The position numbers were made by a program, and so were the translations under genes. From the NCBI RefSeq assembly GCF_008801935.1, contig NZ_VZOT01000015.1, positions 1 to 63,783 on the forward strand: a DNA stretch of 63,783 bases. The letters run 5' to 3'. The notes beneath the pieces were generated by a model that saw nothing but the letters and a program-made list of their open reading frames with translations, made no database searches and was not told where the DNA came from. The first letter of the stretch is position 1, and the number at the start of each line of letters is the position of its first letter. Of this stretch, positions 22,001 to 33,365 are shown piece by piece. Source of the DNA: Comamonas kerstersii (GTDB lineage Bacteria; Pseudomonadota; Gammaproteobacteria; Burkholderiales; Burkholderiaceae_C).

Positions 22001-22981
22001 ATGAACGCCTTGCGCCGAGGTGTGCTCACCGCCGCACTGTGTGCCGCGGTAGTGCCTGCTGTTTCTTGGGCAGACGCTGCACAGTGGCCGAACAAACCCA
22101 TTCACATCATTGTGGCCTATCCCGGAGGCGGTGTGAGCGACGTGGTGGCACGCGCACTGGGTGAGAAGCTCAGCACGCAGCTGAACACGCCAGTCGTGGT
22201 GGAAAATAGGGCGGGCGCAGGTGGCGTGATTGGCATGGATGCCGTAGCTAAGGCTGCACCTGATGGTTATACCATCGGCTTTTCGGCCATCAGCCCTCTG
22301 GCTTTGACGCCGCATCTGAATGGTACGCCCTTTGACCCTGCCAGAGATATCACCCCCGTTGTGAGCGTGATGTATTCGCCGGTACTGATTCTGGGCACGA
22401 CAGCCAACCGTGCTGCCAGCTTCAAGGAGCTGCTGGAAGAGTCCAAGGCCAGCCCCGGCGTGATTCGCTGGGCTACGGCTGGTCTGGCATCGCTGGGCCA
22501 CATCGTGCTCGAGCAGATCAAGTACGAAGGCAAGGTGGATATCACCCATATTCCTTACAAGGGAGGCGGACAGCAACTCAATGACGCGCTGGGCGCGCAG
22601 TACGAGGTGCTGTCTACCAACGCCGGCCCTACCGTGATGCAGCACATCAAGGCAGGCAAGCTGCATCCGCTGGCAGTGGGTGCGCCTCAGCGTCTGGAAA
22701 GCATGCCCAAGGTGCCTACGCTGGCAGAGCTGGGTTTCCCAGCCGCCAACACAACCTCGCTGTTCGGTATCTTCGCACCAGGCAAGACACCTCAGGACAT
22801 CGTGCTGCGCCTGAACCAGGAGCTGAACAAGGCATTGGCTGAACCTGATATTCAGGCCAAGCTCAAAGCCTCAGACAATGTGCCCATGGGCGGTGATGCG
22901 CAGACTTTCGCCAAGCAGATTGCTCAGGAGTCTGCCAACAATGCACGCATTGTGAAGGCAGCCAATCTGCAGGCCAACTGA
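22001..22981 (+). CDS. Second Bug/TctC-family periplasmic solute receptor
   Basis: 326 residues with signal peptide (RRGVLTAALCAAVVPAVSWA), then WPNKPIHIIVAYPGGGVSD, TPVVVENRAGAGG and APDGYTIGFS, the Bug landmarks. It shares the fold with the 19958 product but differs in the ligand-proximal loops, so a different carboxylate is likely. The upstream stretch 21915-22000 is AT-rich and holds its promoter. No transporter subunits are present. A terminator follows at 23002. Confidence 0.93.
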   Translation: MNALRRGVLTAALCAAVVPAVSWADAAQWPNKPIHIIVAYPGGGVSDVVARALGEKLSTQLNTPVVVENRAGAGGVIGMDAVAKAAPDGYTIGFSAISPLALTPHLNGTPFDPARDITPVVSVMYSPVLILGTTANRAASFKELLEESKASPGVIRWATAGLASLGHIVLEQIKYEGKVDITHIPYKGGGQQLNDALGAQYEVLSTNAGPTVMQHIKAGKLHPLAVGAPQRLESMPKVPTLAELGFPAANTTSLFGIFAPGKTPQDIVLRLNQELNKALAEPDIQAKLKASDNVPMGGDAQTFAKQIAQESANNARIVKAANLQAN

Positions 22982-23001
22982 TTCATCATTGTTCTGCACG
23001 C

Positions 23002-23031
23002 AAAGCGCCACCCGAAGGTGGCGCTTTTTTA
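23002..23031 (+). terminator. Terminator after the second Bug gene
   Basis: AAAGCGCCACC / GGTGGCGCTTT with a CGAA loop and a T-run. It also lies before the convergent EAL-HDOD gene. Confidence 0.9.
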
Positions 23032-23059
23032 TCTGTGCAGCGGAAACGGCAGGGAAGAA

Positions 23060-24343
23060 TCAGATGTCCATTTCGGTCAGCGTATCTGCCCATGCCAGGG
23101 CCTGTAGGTGTGCCCAGTTGACCTGGTGGTTGGACAGATGCAGGCTTTCCACGTGCTTGGCAAAGGCTTCATCATTGCCGCTCTCGCAGGCCAGCGCCAG
23201 TTCCAGGAAGGGGGCATAGACCCCGGTGCGGTGCAGCAGGGCATCGACCACGGGCTGCGGCAGTGCCACGGCGCTGAGAGCCTGCTCCATGGGCATGCCC
23301 AGCATGGTGTCGAGCATGGAGAACACGCCCACCACAAAGGCATTGTCAGCTTCTTCGGCAGACAGCATGTCGGTCGCCAGCAGTTCCATCAGGCGGCCGC
23401 GTACCACCGCAATATGACCCGCTGCCGGGGTGTTGCCGCCGTTGCGCGAGGAGGTCAGCAGCAGAGCCGCCCAGCGAAACAGCTTTTTCATGCCCAGAAT
23501 CATCACTGCATGGCGGAACGAGGTGATCTCGCACGACAGTCCAAAGCCTGACGAATTGATAAAGCGCAGCAGATTGAAAGACAGGGTGGGGTCTTTCTTG
23601 AGCAGGTCTTCGATCTCTGCCGAACTGCTTTGCTGGCGGATCAGGTTGAGCAGCTGCAGGATGATGGCCTGAGAGGGGCGGATGGTCTTGGCCTGCACGA
23701 CATCAGGCTTGGCAAACCAGAAGCCCTGGAACAAGGTCACGCCCAGCGCCTGCATGTGTTCGTACTGCTGCTGTGTTTCTACTTTTTCAGCCACGATCTG
23801 TGCGCTGGTGTGGGCACGGATAAAGCGCACCAGTGCTGCTGCGTTTTCCAGCGGGAGGCCCAGGATGTCCAGCTTGATAAAGCTGGCCAGGGGCAGCCAG
23901 CTGGCATAGCTGCTGCGCAGCATGTGCTGATTGAAGGCCAGGCGAAAGCCACGCTGGCGCAGGGTTTCCAGCACTGGAATGATGGCTTCAATTTCCTCTG
24001 CGCTGGCTTCCTCCTTGAGGGTGGGCACCTCCAGCACGACCTTGTCGGGGTGCACCAACTCCAGGTGACCGCCTGCCAGGCTTTCGTGAGTGCAATTGAT
24101 GAAGACCAGCTTGCGGCCTACCAGCATCTCGGTGCCGGTATAGGACAAGGCATTGAACAGCATGGCTGCATCGCTGGCAGCGGTATGGGCAGCCGCCGCT
24201 GTGGTGCGGTCGAACAACTCGTAGCCAAAGACCTCGCGACGCTCATTCAGGATAGCCTGCCGTCCGATCATGGCAACCGAATCGTCGGGAATGCCGGGGG
24301 CGGGCGGTGTAGCAGAAACAGCGGGCGTGGTCACAGAGTTCAT
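23060..24343 (-). CDS. Degenerate EAL plus HDOD domain signalling protein (copy 1)
   Basis: About 427 residues. The N-terminal part is an EAL-like domain (QAILNERREVFGYELF, LVFINCTHESL, FIKLDIL, FQGFWFAKP) in which the catalytic EAL glutamate motif is replaced by YEL and the metal-binding acidic residues look incomplete. It is therefore probably a c-di-GMP sensor or scaffold and not a phosphodiesterase. The C-terminal part is an HDOD domain (LLKKDPTLSFNLLRFINSS). This is the YuxH/CdgJ architecture. I start at ATG 24343; the frame upstream looks non-coding. A paralogue lies directly upstream. Confidence 0.87.
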   Translation of the reverse strand: MNSVTTPAVSATPPAPGIPDDSVAMIGRQAILNERREVFGYELFDRTTAAAAHTAASDAAMLFNALSYTGTEMLVGRKLVFINCTHESLAGGHLELVHPDKVVLEVPTLKEEASAEEIEAIIPVLETLRQRGFRLAFNQHMLRSSYASWLPLASFIKLDILGLPLENAAALVRFIRAHTSAQIVAEKVETQQQYEHMQALGVTLFQGFWFAKPDVVQAKTIRPSQAIILQLLNLIRQQSSSAEIEDLLKKDPTLSFNLLRFINSSGFGLSCEITSFRHAVMILGMKKLFRWAALLLTSSRNGGNTPAAGHIAVVRGRLMELLATDMLSAEEADNAFVVGVFSMLDTMLGMPMEQALSAVALPQPVVDALLHRTGVYAPFLELALACESGNDEAFAKHVESLHLSNHQVNWAHLQALAWADTLTEMDI

Positions 24344-24438
24344 GGCAGTCAGCGCAAAAAAAGCAATGTAGTCTTTAAATGTAGCGCTATGTGTATCGTG
24401 TAAGCAAACGTACTTCTCTGGCGGGCACGCAGACCGGA

Positions 24439-25701
24439 TTACTGCGTGATCTGGTCGCACCAAGCCAAGGCCTGCAAATGAGCCCAGTTGATTTGCTGGC
24501 TGTTGAGGCCAAGGACTGAGGCTGCCTGGTCGAAAACGATGTCATCGCCGCTTTCACAGGCTTCGGCCAGGGTGAGCAGCTCACCAAAGACTCCTTGGCG
24601 TAGCAGCAGGGCATCACGCACGTTGTCGGGGAGGCGAATCAGCTGCAAGGCTGCGGTAAGTGGCATGTTGAGCATGGCGTCAAGCAGCGAGAACACCCCT
24701 ACGAGGAAGGCTTGCTCGGCATCGTCTTCGCTCATGAACTCCATGGCCAGCAGTTCCATGAGTCGTGCGCGAATCACGGCGGTATGCCCAATGGTCGGGG
24801 TGGAGGTTCCGAACTGTGAGGCAGTCAGCAGCAGGGCAGACCAGCGGAACAGCTTTTTCAGCCCCATGATCATGATGGCCTGGCGCACGGAAGTAATGGC
24901 GCGGGAGCTGTTAAAACCAGCAGAGTTGATCAGCCGCAGCAGATTAAAGGCCAGTCCGGCATCCTTTTTCAGGACATCTTCAATTTCATCGGTGCTGGCT
25001 TGCTGACGCAGCAAATTGATCAGCTGAATGATGCTGACCTGGTTGGGGGCCAGCAGCTTGGTTTCAACTACAGCCGGGCGTGAGAACCAGTAGCCCTGGA
25101 ACAGGGCCGCGCCCAGGCTGCGTGCCAGCGTGAACTGTTCTTCCGTTTCAATCTTGGTAGCCACCAGCTGCGCCTTGCTATGGCGGATGGCATGGCTGGT
25201 GAGCACTGCCAGCTGCTCGGGGCGCAACAGGTTCATATCCAGCTTGATGTAGTCTGCCAGCGGCAGCCAGGTGGCATAGGCCGACTCCAGCACCGTGTGG
25301 TTGAACGAGAGCTTGAAGCCGCGCTCGCGCAGCGAACGCAAAATGGGCAGGCGCGCTAAGGCTTCCGAGGCCGCCACGTGGCCCAAAGGCTCCACCTCCA
25401 GCACCACTTTTTCAGGGCTGAGCAGCTCCAGGTGGCCGCCTGCCAGACTTTCGTGCGTGCTGTTGACGAACAGCAGCTTGGTGCCCACCAGGTCTTCACG
25501 GCCTGTGTGTGACAGGGCCGTGAACAGCAGCAGCACATCCGTAGCTGCGGTGTGCTCCATGGGCGCGCGGGAGCGATTGAAAAGCTCATAGCCGATGACC
25601 GCTTTTTCGGCATTCACAATGGCCTGTCGCGCGATCATGGAGGTGCCCTTGGAGGCAGTAGCGGCCGGCGCAGCAGGAGAGGAGGAGGAATTGGCGGGCA
25701 T
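24439..25701 (-). CDS. Degenerate EAL plus HDOD domain signalling protein (copy 2)
   Basis: About 420 residues, clearly paralogous to the gene at 23060. It shares YELFNRSR in place of an EAL motif, FVNSTHESLAGGHLEL, FQGYWFSRP, a matching HDOD core (LKKDAGLAFNLLRLINSAGF) and the ending INWAHLQALAW. The two form a tandem duplication read leftward with a 95-base gap. The N-terminal tail is Ser/Ala-rich and low complexity. ATG 25701 is used; a TTG ten codons upstream is possible. The DUF455 stop lies 27 bases before this ATG. Confidence 0.87.
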   Translation of the reverse strand: MPANSSSSPAAPAATASKGTSMIARQAIVNAEKAVIGYELFNRSRAPMEHTAATDVLLLFTALSHTGREDLVGTKLLFVNSTHESLAGGHLELLSPEKVVLEVEPLGHVAASEALARLPILRSLRERGFKLSFNHTVLESAYATWLPLADYIKLDMNLLRPEQLAVLTSHAIRHSKAQLVATKIETEEQFTLARSLGAALFQGYWFSRPAVVETKLLAPNQVSIIQLINLLRQQASTDEIEDVLKKDAGLAFNLLRLINSAGFNSSRAITSVRQAIMIMGLKKLFRWSALLLTASQFGTSTPTIGHTAVIRARLMELLAMEFMSEDDAEQAFLVGVFSLLDAMLNMPLTAALQLIRLPDNVRDALLLRQGVFGELLTLAEACESGDDIVFDQAASVLGLNSQQINWAHLQALAWCDQITQ

Positions 25702-25727
25702 GGTGGGAACGTCTGGGGATCGGGGTG

Positions 25728-26528
25728 TCAATGCTGTTCAAGCCAGGCGATTTCTTCGTCGGTGAATCCAGCGGCTTGACGGGCCTCTGTATTAAAAGGC
25801 GGGCGCGGCCGCGGCGCTTCATATTTATGCGCCAGTACAGTGTAGTAGGGTTGGGGATCCAGACCGTAGCGCTCACATAAGAAGCGATACCAATGGTTAC
25901 CAATGGCCACGTGGCCGACCTCTTCTTCCAGGATCACATCGAGTACGGCCACGGCGGCCAGTGCATCCGGGGTTCCGACCTGGCGCAGCTTGGCCTGGAT
26001 CTGCGGCGTGGCATCCAGCCCGCGCGCTTCCATGGTGCGTGGCACCAGGGCCATGCGGGCGGTGATGTCGCCCGCCGTCTTTTCGCACATGGTCCACAGC
26101 CCCTGGTGGGCAGGGAAGTCGCCATAGTCATGGCACTGCTGCTTGAGCCAGTCGCAGATGAGCAGAAAGTGCTTGCCTTCTTCACCGGCCACGCGCAGCC
26201 AGTCCAGGTAGTACTGGCGCGGCATGTCATCAAAGCGCCAGATGGCATCCAGCGCCAGGTTGATGGCATTGAACTCGATGTGTGCAATGGCATGCATCAG
26301 AATGATGCGCCCCTCCAGCGTCGCAGGTGAGCGGCGTGCCACCTCGGTGTGGTGGCGCAGCTCGGGGCGTGCGGGATGGCCTGGTAAGTGGGCGTCAGGG
26401 GGAAGGGCGGGGGATTGCTGGGCGATGTCCCATTGCTGAGACTGAGCATGCATGTGCATGGCCTGTGCTGCCTTTTCAGCAGCATCGCAGAGGCGCAAAA
26501 CCTCGAGTGCGCGTTGTCGGAGCTCCAT
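25728..26528 (-). CDS. DUF455-family ferritin-like protein
   Basis: 266 residues with a helical ferritin-like core. Candidate di-metal ligands appear in HIEFNAINLALDAIWRF, EEGKHFLLICDWL and EEEVGHVAIGNHW, the paired Glu/His pattern of this family. No enzyme activity is established for DUF455 as far as I know; tRNA-modification-like or redox roles have been guessed from relatives. ATG 26528 is used because the frame further upstream runs antisense to the carbonic-anhydrase gene. It probably shares a transcript with the EAL-HDOD genes downstream. Confidence 0.85.
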   Translation of the reverse strand: MELRQRALEVLRLCDAAEKAAQAMHMHAQSQQWDIAQQSPALPPDAHLPGHPARPELRHHTEVARRSPATLEGRIILMHAIAHIEFNAINLALDAIWRFDDMPRQYYLDWLRVAGEEGKHFLLICDWLKQQCHDYGDFPAHQGLWTMCEKTAGDITARMALVPRTMEARGLDATPQIQAKLRQVGTPDALAAVAVLDVILEEEVGHVAIGNHWYRFLCERYGLDPQPYYTVLAHKYEAPRPRPPFNTEARQAAGFTDEEIAWLEQH

Positions 26529-26573
26529 ACCTACAATTGTATTTTCCCGTAGGCACAAAAAAGAGGAGACAAG

Positions 26574-27098
26574 ATGGCCGTGTATGAACTGGAGGGTGTA
26601 GCCCCGCAGATTGCCGAGAGCGCATGGATTGCTGACAGTGCGCAGGTCATGGGCGATGTGCAGCTGGGCGCTGATGCCAGCGTGTGGTTTGGCACCGTGG
26701 TGCGAGGGGATACGGCCCACATTACCATTGGCGAAGGCACTAATGTGCAGGATGCCAGCGTGCTGCATGCTGACGAAGGCATGCCACTGACGATTGGCCG
26801 CCATGTCACCGTAGGCCATCAGGTCATGCTGCATGGATGCACGATTGGGGACGAGAGCCTGATCGGCATCGGTGCGATTGTGCTGAACGGGGCCAAAATT
26901 GGCAAAAACTGCTTGGTGGGTGCAGGTGCACTGGTGACCGAGGGCAAGGAGTTTCCGGATGGCTCCATGATCATCGGAAGCCCGGCCCGTGTGGTCCGGC
27001 AGCTGACCCCAGAGCAGATCGAGGGACTGCGCCGCAGTGCGCAGCATTACATCCATAACGCGCGGCGCTTCAGGGCGGGACTGCGCAAGCTGGGCTAG
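26574..27098 (+). CDS. Gamma-carbonic-anhydrase-like left-handed beta-helix protein
   Basis: 174 residues of hexapeptide repeats. The three zinc histidines expected of the gamma-CA/YrdA/PaaY group appear at about residues 65, 82 and 87 ([16 protein letters not shown]), and [12 protein letters not shown] is conserved. The family forms trimers. Whether this member hydrates CO2 or, like PaaY, acts as a thioesterase cannot be told. AGAGGAG precedes the ATG. It is divergent from the DUF455 gene with only 45 bases between the starts. Confidence 0.9.
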   Translation: MAVYELEGVAPQIAESAWIADSAQVMGDVQLGADASVWFGTVVRGDTAHITIGEGTNVQDASVLHADEGMPLTIGRHVTVGHQVMLHGCTIGDESLIGIGAIVLNGAKIGKNCLVGAGALVTEGKEFPDGSMIIGSPARVVRQLTPEQIEGLRRSAQHYIHNARRFRAGLRKLG

Positions 27099-27139
27099 CC
27101 GCCCGGCATTTCACCAACACTGATCGGGATACACACAGC

Positions 27140-28132
27140 GTGTCTGAACTCCACAAATTCCTTTTTGATGGCCTGCCGGTTCGCGGCATGATCGTACGTC
27201 TGACTGACGCCTGGAAGGACATCCTCCAGCGCCGTGCCAGCAATACCTCCACGGGTGCCTACCCAGTGCCTGTGCGTGAGCTGCTCGGTGAAATGGCAGC
27301 CGCCAGCGTACTCATGCAGTCCAACATCAAGTTCAATGGCGCGCTGATTTTCCAGATTTTTGGCGACGGCCCGGTCAAGGTGGCTGTGGCTGAGGTGCAG
27401 TCTGACCTGGGCTTGCGTGCCACGGCATCGGTCAACGGTGATGTGCCTGTCGGCGCTTCGCTGGAGCAGCTGGTGAATGTGAACGGCGTGGGCCGCTGCG
27501 CCATCACGCTGGACCCTAAGGACCGCCTGCCCGGTCAGCAGCCTTACCAGGGCGTGGTGCCCCTGACCAGCCCTGATGGCCAGCCACTGAACAAGATTTC
27601 GGACGTGCTGCAGCACTACATGCGCCAGTCCGAGCAGCTGGACACCACCATTGTGCTGGCCGCCAACGACGAAGTTGCCGCAGGCCTGCTGATTCAGCGC
27701 ATGCCGCTCAAGGGTCAGGACAACCTGGCAGGTGCCACCGAAAGCGCACAGGATGAGCAGGACCGCCTCGGCGCCAACGAAGAGTACAACCGCATCGCCA
27801 CACTGGCTGCCAGCCTCAAGCGCGAAGAGCTGCTGACGCTGGATGTGGACACCATCCTGCGCCGCCTGTTCTGGGAAGAAAAGCTGCTGCGCTTTGTGCC
27901 TCAGGATGGCGACAACGGCCCCCACTTTGCCTGTACCTGCAGCCGTGAACGCGTGGAAGGCATGCTGCGCAATCTGGGCAAGGAAGAGGTGGACTCCGTG
28001 ATCGCTGAACGCGGTACGGTGGAAGTGGGCTGCGACTACTGTGGTGCTGAGTACCACTTTGATGCGGTCGATGCTGCGCAGATGTTTGCGGATGCATCGA
28101 CGCAGGCCCCCGGCTCTTCCTCGGTACAGTAA
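27140..28132 (+). CDS. hslO: Redox-regulated chaperone Hsp33
   Basis: A 330-residue protein with the Hsp33 N-terminal fold (RGMIVRLTDAWKDIL, GPVKVAVAEVQSDLGLRATA) and a C-terminal zinc centre made of CTC (FACTCSRERV) and CDYC. Under oxidation the zinc is released and the chaperone switches on. Translation starts at GTG 27140, the only in-frame start near the conserved beginning (MSELHKFLFDG). It follows the gamma-CA gene by 41 bases. A dispersed palindrome lies after it. Confidence 0.95.
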   Translation: MSELHKFLFDGLPVRGMIVRLTDAWKDILQRRASNTSTGAYPVPVRELLGEMAAASVLMQSNIKFNGALIFQIFGDGPVKVAVAEVQSDLGLRATASVNGDVPVGASLEQLVNVNGVGRCAITLDPKDRLPGQQPYQGVVPLTSPDGQPLNKISDVLQHYMRQSEQLDTTIVLAANDEVAAGLLIQRMPLKGQDNLAGATESAQDEQDRLGANEEYNRIATLAASLKREELLTLDVDTILRRLFWEEKLLRFVPQDGDNGPHFACTCSRERVEGMLRNLGKEEVDSVIAERGTVEVGCDYCGAEYHFDAVDAAQMFADASTQAPGSSSVQ

Positions 28133-28176
28133 GCACTGCTTGCCCGAAGCGGGCTTGGCCATAGCGCTTCTCTGAA

Positions 28177-28268
28177 AAAGAGAGCTGCTTGCGCTGGTTA
28201 AATCAGGGTTTCAAATACTTTTGTATGTGAAATGCTGATAAATCCAGCGCTGGCAGCTCTTTTTTTTA
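28177..28268. repeat. Intergenic palindromic repeat, copy 2 (contains a neighbour's stop codon)
   Basis: Outer arms AGAGCTGCTTGCGCTGG and CCAGCGCTGGCAGCTCT, with an inner stem TTTCAAATAC / GTATGTGAAA. A and T runs flank the arms, so it could terminate transcription both ways. Its right edge includes the TAA (complement TTA at 28266-28268) that ends the leftward gene next to it. Confidence 0.85.
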
Positions 28269-28691
28269 TGTCTGCTGGGTGGTCTGACTGCGCTGCAGCA
28301 GGTGCTGGAACAGGGACTGCTCGCTGCGCGCGTCCAGGCACTCGGGGCAGTCTGCATCAGTTGCAGAGCCTGCATCGGTAGTTTCTGCCTTGATCCAGGG
28401 GGCCAACTGGCGGGCCTGCTGCGCGGCGGAGCCATACAGCATCTGGATGGTGAAGTGCTGGGCCTGTGGCTGCAGCATGTGCGCACGCCACTGGGCTTCC
28501 AGGGCCAGTGCGGCGGCATCGCAGGCAGTGGGCAGCAAGGCCCACAGAATCAGGGGATGGGTGTCAGGAGCAGGGCTGGGCCAGCGGGTGCTGGGCTGCA
28601 GGTTGTGGAGCTTGACCCGGTCTGCGGCAGCTGCCTGCAGTACCTGGGCGCAGTGTGCGGCGCTGGCACACAGAAGGATGCGGTCGTGCAT
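28266..28691 (-). CDS. Hypothetical protein, 141 residues
   Basis: I do not recognise a family. The protein begins MHDRILLCASAAHCAQVLQ, is rich in Ala, Gln and Leu, has conserved-looking Trp/Pro segments (LILWALLPTACDAAALALE) and contains a CPEC pair near the C-terminus, too few cysteines for a zinc site. There is no signal peptide or membrane helix. It reads leftward between ftsB and hslO, 41 bases after the ftsB stop, so co-transcription is likely. The stop codon lies in the repeat element at its 3' end. Confidence 0.65.
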   Translation of the reverse strand: MHDRILLCASAAHCAQVLQAAAADRVKLHNLQPSTRWPSPAPDTHPLILWALLPTACDAAALALEAQWRAHMLQPQAQHFTIQMLYGSAAQQARQLAPWIKAETTDAGSATDADCPECLDARSEQSLFQHLLQRSQTTQQT

Positions 28692-28732
28692 CAGAACTGA
28701 ATGAAAAGAGTCAGGCGGAACAAGGCGCTGGC

Positions 28733-29011
28733 TCAGGGGCGCATGATGTGCACATAGATTTCGTTAGGCTTGACCATGCCCAACTCATAGCGTGCTTTTT
28801 CCTGGATGGTTTCCTTGCCTTCGCGCAGGTCGTTGACCTCGGAGGCCAGGCGTTCATTTTCCTTGCGGGCAGCGTCGTTGGAGGCACGGAGTTCGTTGAT
28901 CTGGCCCCGCAGTTCGGCGACACGGTCCATGCTGCCGGCACCCCACCACAGCTGGGCATGGGTGATGGCCAGCAGACTCAGTAAAACAAGGGTGACGATG
29001 CGAGAAACCAT
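28733..29011 (-). CDS. ftsB: Cell division protein FtsB
   Basis: A 92-residue bitopic divisome protein that links FtsL and FtsQ. The N-terminal membrane segment (IVTLVLLSLLAITHAQLW) is followed by WGAGS and a coiled coil (about residues 29-70), then EKARYELGMVKPNEIYVHI, the typical end of the DivIC/FtsB family. It follows eno on the same strand, as in many proteobacteria, but a strong hairpin-terminator lies between them. No clear ribosome-binding site precedes the ATG. Confidence 0.92.
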   Translation of the reverse strand: MVSRIVTLVLLSLLAITHAQLWWGAGSMDRVAELRGQINELRASNDAARKENERLASEVNDLREGKETIQEKARYELGMVKPNEIYVHIMRP

Positions 29012-29022
29012 GGTGCAAATTG

Positions 29023-29053
29023 AAAAAACGGGGCCGCGGTGAGCCCCGTTTTT
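29023..29053 (-). terminator. Terminator between eno and ftsB
   Basis: AAAACGGGGC / GCCCCGTTTT around an 8-base loop, with T-tract on the minus strand. It ends only 11 bases before the ftsB ATG. Confidence 0.85.
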
Positions 29054-29076
29054 GAAGTCAGGCGCGAGCCTAGAGA

Positions 29077-30375
<1,299 letters not shown>

Positions 30376-30462
30376 TCAGGTTTTTTACAAACTGGGTGCT
30401 GCGCAGGCTGGATGTTGTTGTTGCTCGGCGCCTGGCATGCAGAAATCGGGTCGGTACATGTG

Positions 30463-30494
30463 AAAAAAGCACGTTCCACGGAGCGTGCTTTTTC
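30463..30494 (-). terminator. Hairpin between kdsA and eno
   Basis: GAAAAAAGCACG / CGTGCTTTTTC with a 10-base loop. It is a good terminator for leftward transcripts from kdsA. Confidence 0.8.
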
Positions 30495-30539
30495 GCGTTG
30501 GCTAATTCACGTATCGTGCGGTGCGCATCTTACGCAAAC

Positions 30540-31397
30540 TCAGGCCGAAAAGTTGTTTTCGAGGAAACCGTTGCGCTTGGTCACGTCGTCCAGCGCCACC
30601 AAAGTCTCCAGCAAGGCCTTCATGTGCTTCAGGGGTACAGCGTTGGGGCCGTCGGAGAGGGCATTGCATGGGTCGGGGTGGGTTTCCATGAACAGGCCTG
30701 CCACGCCCACGGCCACAGCGGCGCGGGACAGGACAGGCACCATCTCGCGCATGCCGCCACTGGATGTGCCATTGCCGCCAGGCAACTGCACGCTGTGGGT
30801 GGCATCAAACACCACGGGGGCGCCGGTTTCGCGCATGATGGCCAGCGAGCGCATGTCGCTCACCAGATTGTTGTAGCCAAAGCTGGCACCGCGCTCGCAC
30901 GCCATGAAGCTGTCTTCAGGCAGGCCCACTTCCTTGGCAGCAGCGCGTGCCTTGTCGATGACATTCTTCATGTCATGCGGCGCCAGGAACTGGCCCTTCT
31001 TGATGTTCACGGGCTTGCCGGACTGCGCTACGGCGCGGATGAAGTCCGTCTGGCGGCACAGGAAGGCGGGGGTCTGCAGCACGTCGACGACGGCGGCCAC
31101 ATGGGGCACTTCGGCTTCGGTGTGGACGTCCGTCAGCACGGGCACGCCAATTTCCTTGCGTACCTTGGCCAGAATTTCCAGGCCTTTTTCCATGCCGGGG
31201 CCACGAAAGCTCGTGCCCGAAGAGCGGTTGGCCTTGTCGAAGCTGCTCTTGAAAATAAAGTTGATGCCCAGCCCGGACGTGATTTCCTTGAGCTGGCCAG
31301 CCACGTCCATCTGCAGTTGTTCAGACTCGACCACGCATGGGCCAGCAATCAGGAAGAAGCGCTTGTCCAGACCGATGTCAAAGCCGCAGAGTTTCAT
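30540..31397 (-). CDS. kdsA: 3-deoxy-D-manno-octulosonate 8-phosphate synthase KdsA
   Basis: Condenses arabinose-5-phosphate with PEP to KDO-8-P for LPS. The 285-residue protein starts MKLCGFDIG (ATG 31397; in-frame codons further upstream are not family-like). It shows [33 protein letters not shown], and [10 protein letters not shown], all KdsA landmarks. It is downstream of pyrG on the same strand, an order common in proteobacteria. A repeat element lies in the gap between them. Confidence 0.97.
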   Translation of the reverse strand: MKLCGFDIGLDKRFFLIAGPCVVESEQLQMDVAGQLKEITSGLGINFIFKSSFDKANRSSGTSFRGPGMEKGLEILAKVRKEIGVPVLTDVHTEAEVPHVAAVVDVLQTPAFLCRQTDFIRAVAQSGKPVNIKKGQFLAPHDMKNVIDKARAAAKEVGLPEDSFMACERGASFGYNNLVSDMRSLAIMRETGAPVVFDATHSVQLPGGNGTSSGGMREMVPVLSRAAVAVGVAGLFMETHPDPCNALSDGPNAVPLKHMKALLETLVALDDVTKRNGFLENNFSA

Positions 31398-31437
31398 GGC
31401 AGTGTTCCTTGTGTGCATGTCTACATGCTTCAAAAAC

Positions 31438-31525
31438 CAAAGCTGCTAGCGCTGGTGATTCAAAGACTTCACATGCATTTGATGCTGAAGTCGTGAATTA
31501 TCAAGCGCTGGCAGCTCCTTTTTTT
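31438..31525. repeat. Intergenic palindromic repeat, copy 3
   Basis: Outer arms AAAGCTGCTAGCGCTGGTGA and TCAAGCGCTGGCAGCTCCTTT, with inner stem GACTTCACATGC / GATGCTGAAGTC. It sits between co-directional pyrG and kdsA, where a transcription-stopping structure would split the operon. Confidence 0.85.
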
Positions 31526-31551
31526 AAAGACGCGTTTCCGTTATCAGGAAA

Positions 31552-33246
<1,695 letters not shown>

Positions 33247-33365
33247 TTATAGGTTCCGCCGGACAAAGGCCGTGGCGCGCTAGGTCAATCGACCTTGGGC
33301 ATATCGCTGGTTATGCAGCATGCGTATTGACAGTTGCAGCGCGCCGCCTCTGCTACATTCGGCCC

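Noticed and set aside
33280..33296. AGGTC/GACCT inverted repeat in the pyrG-coaBC gap as a regulatory site
   Set aside because: Only 5-bp arms; such short dyads are expected by chance and nothing else supports it.
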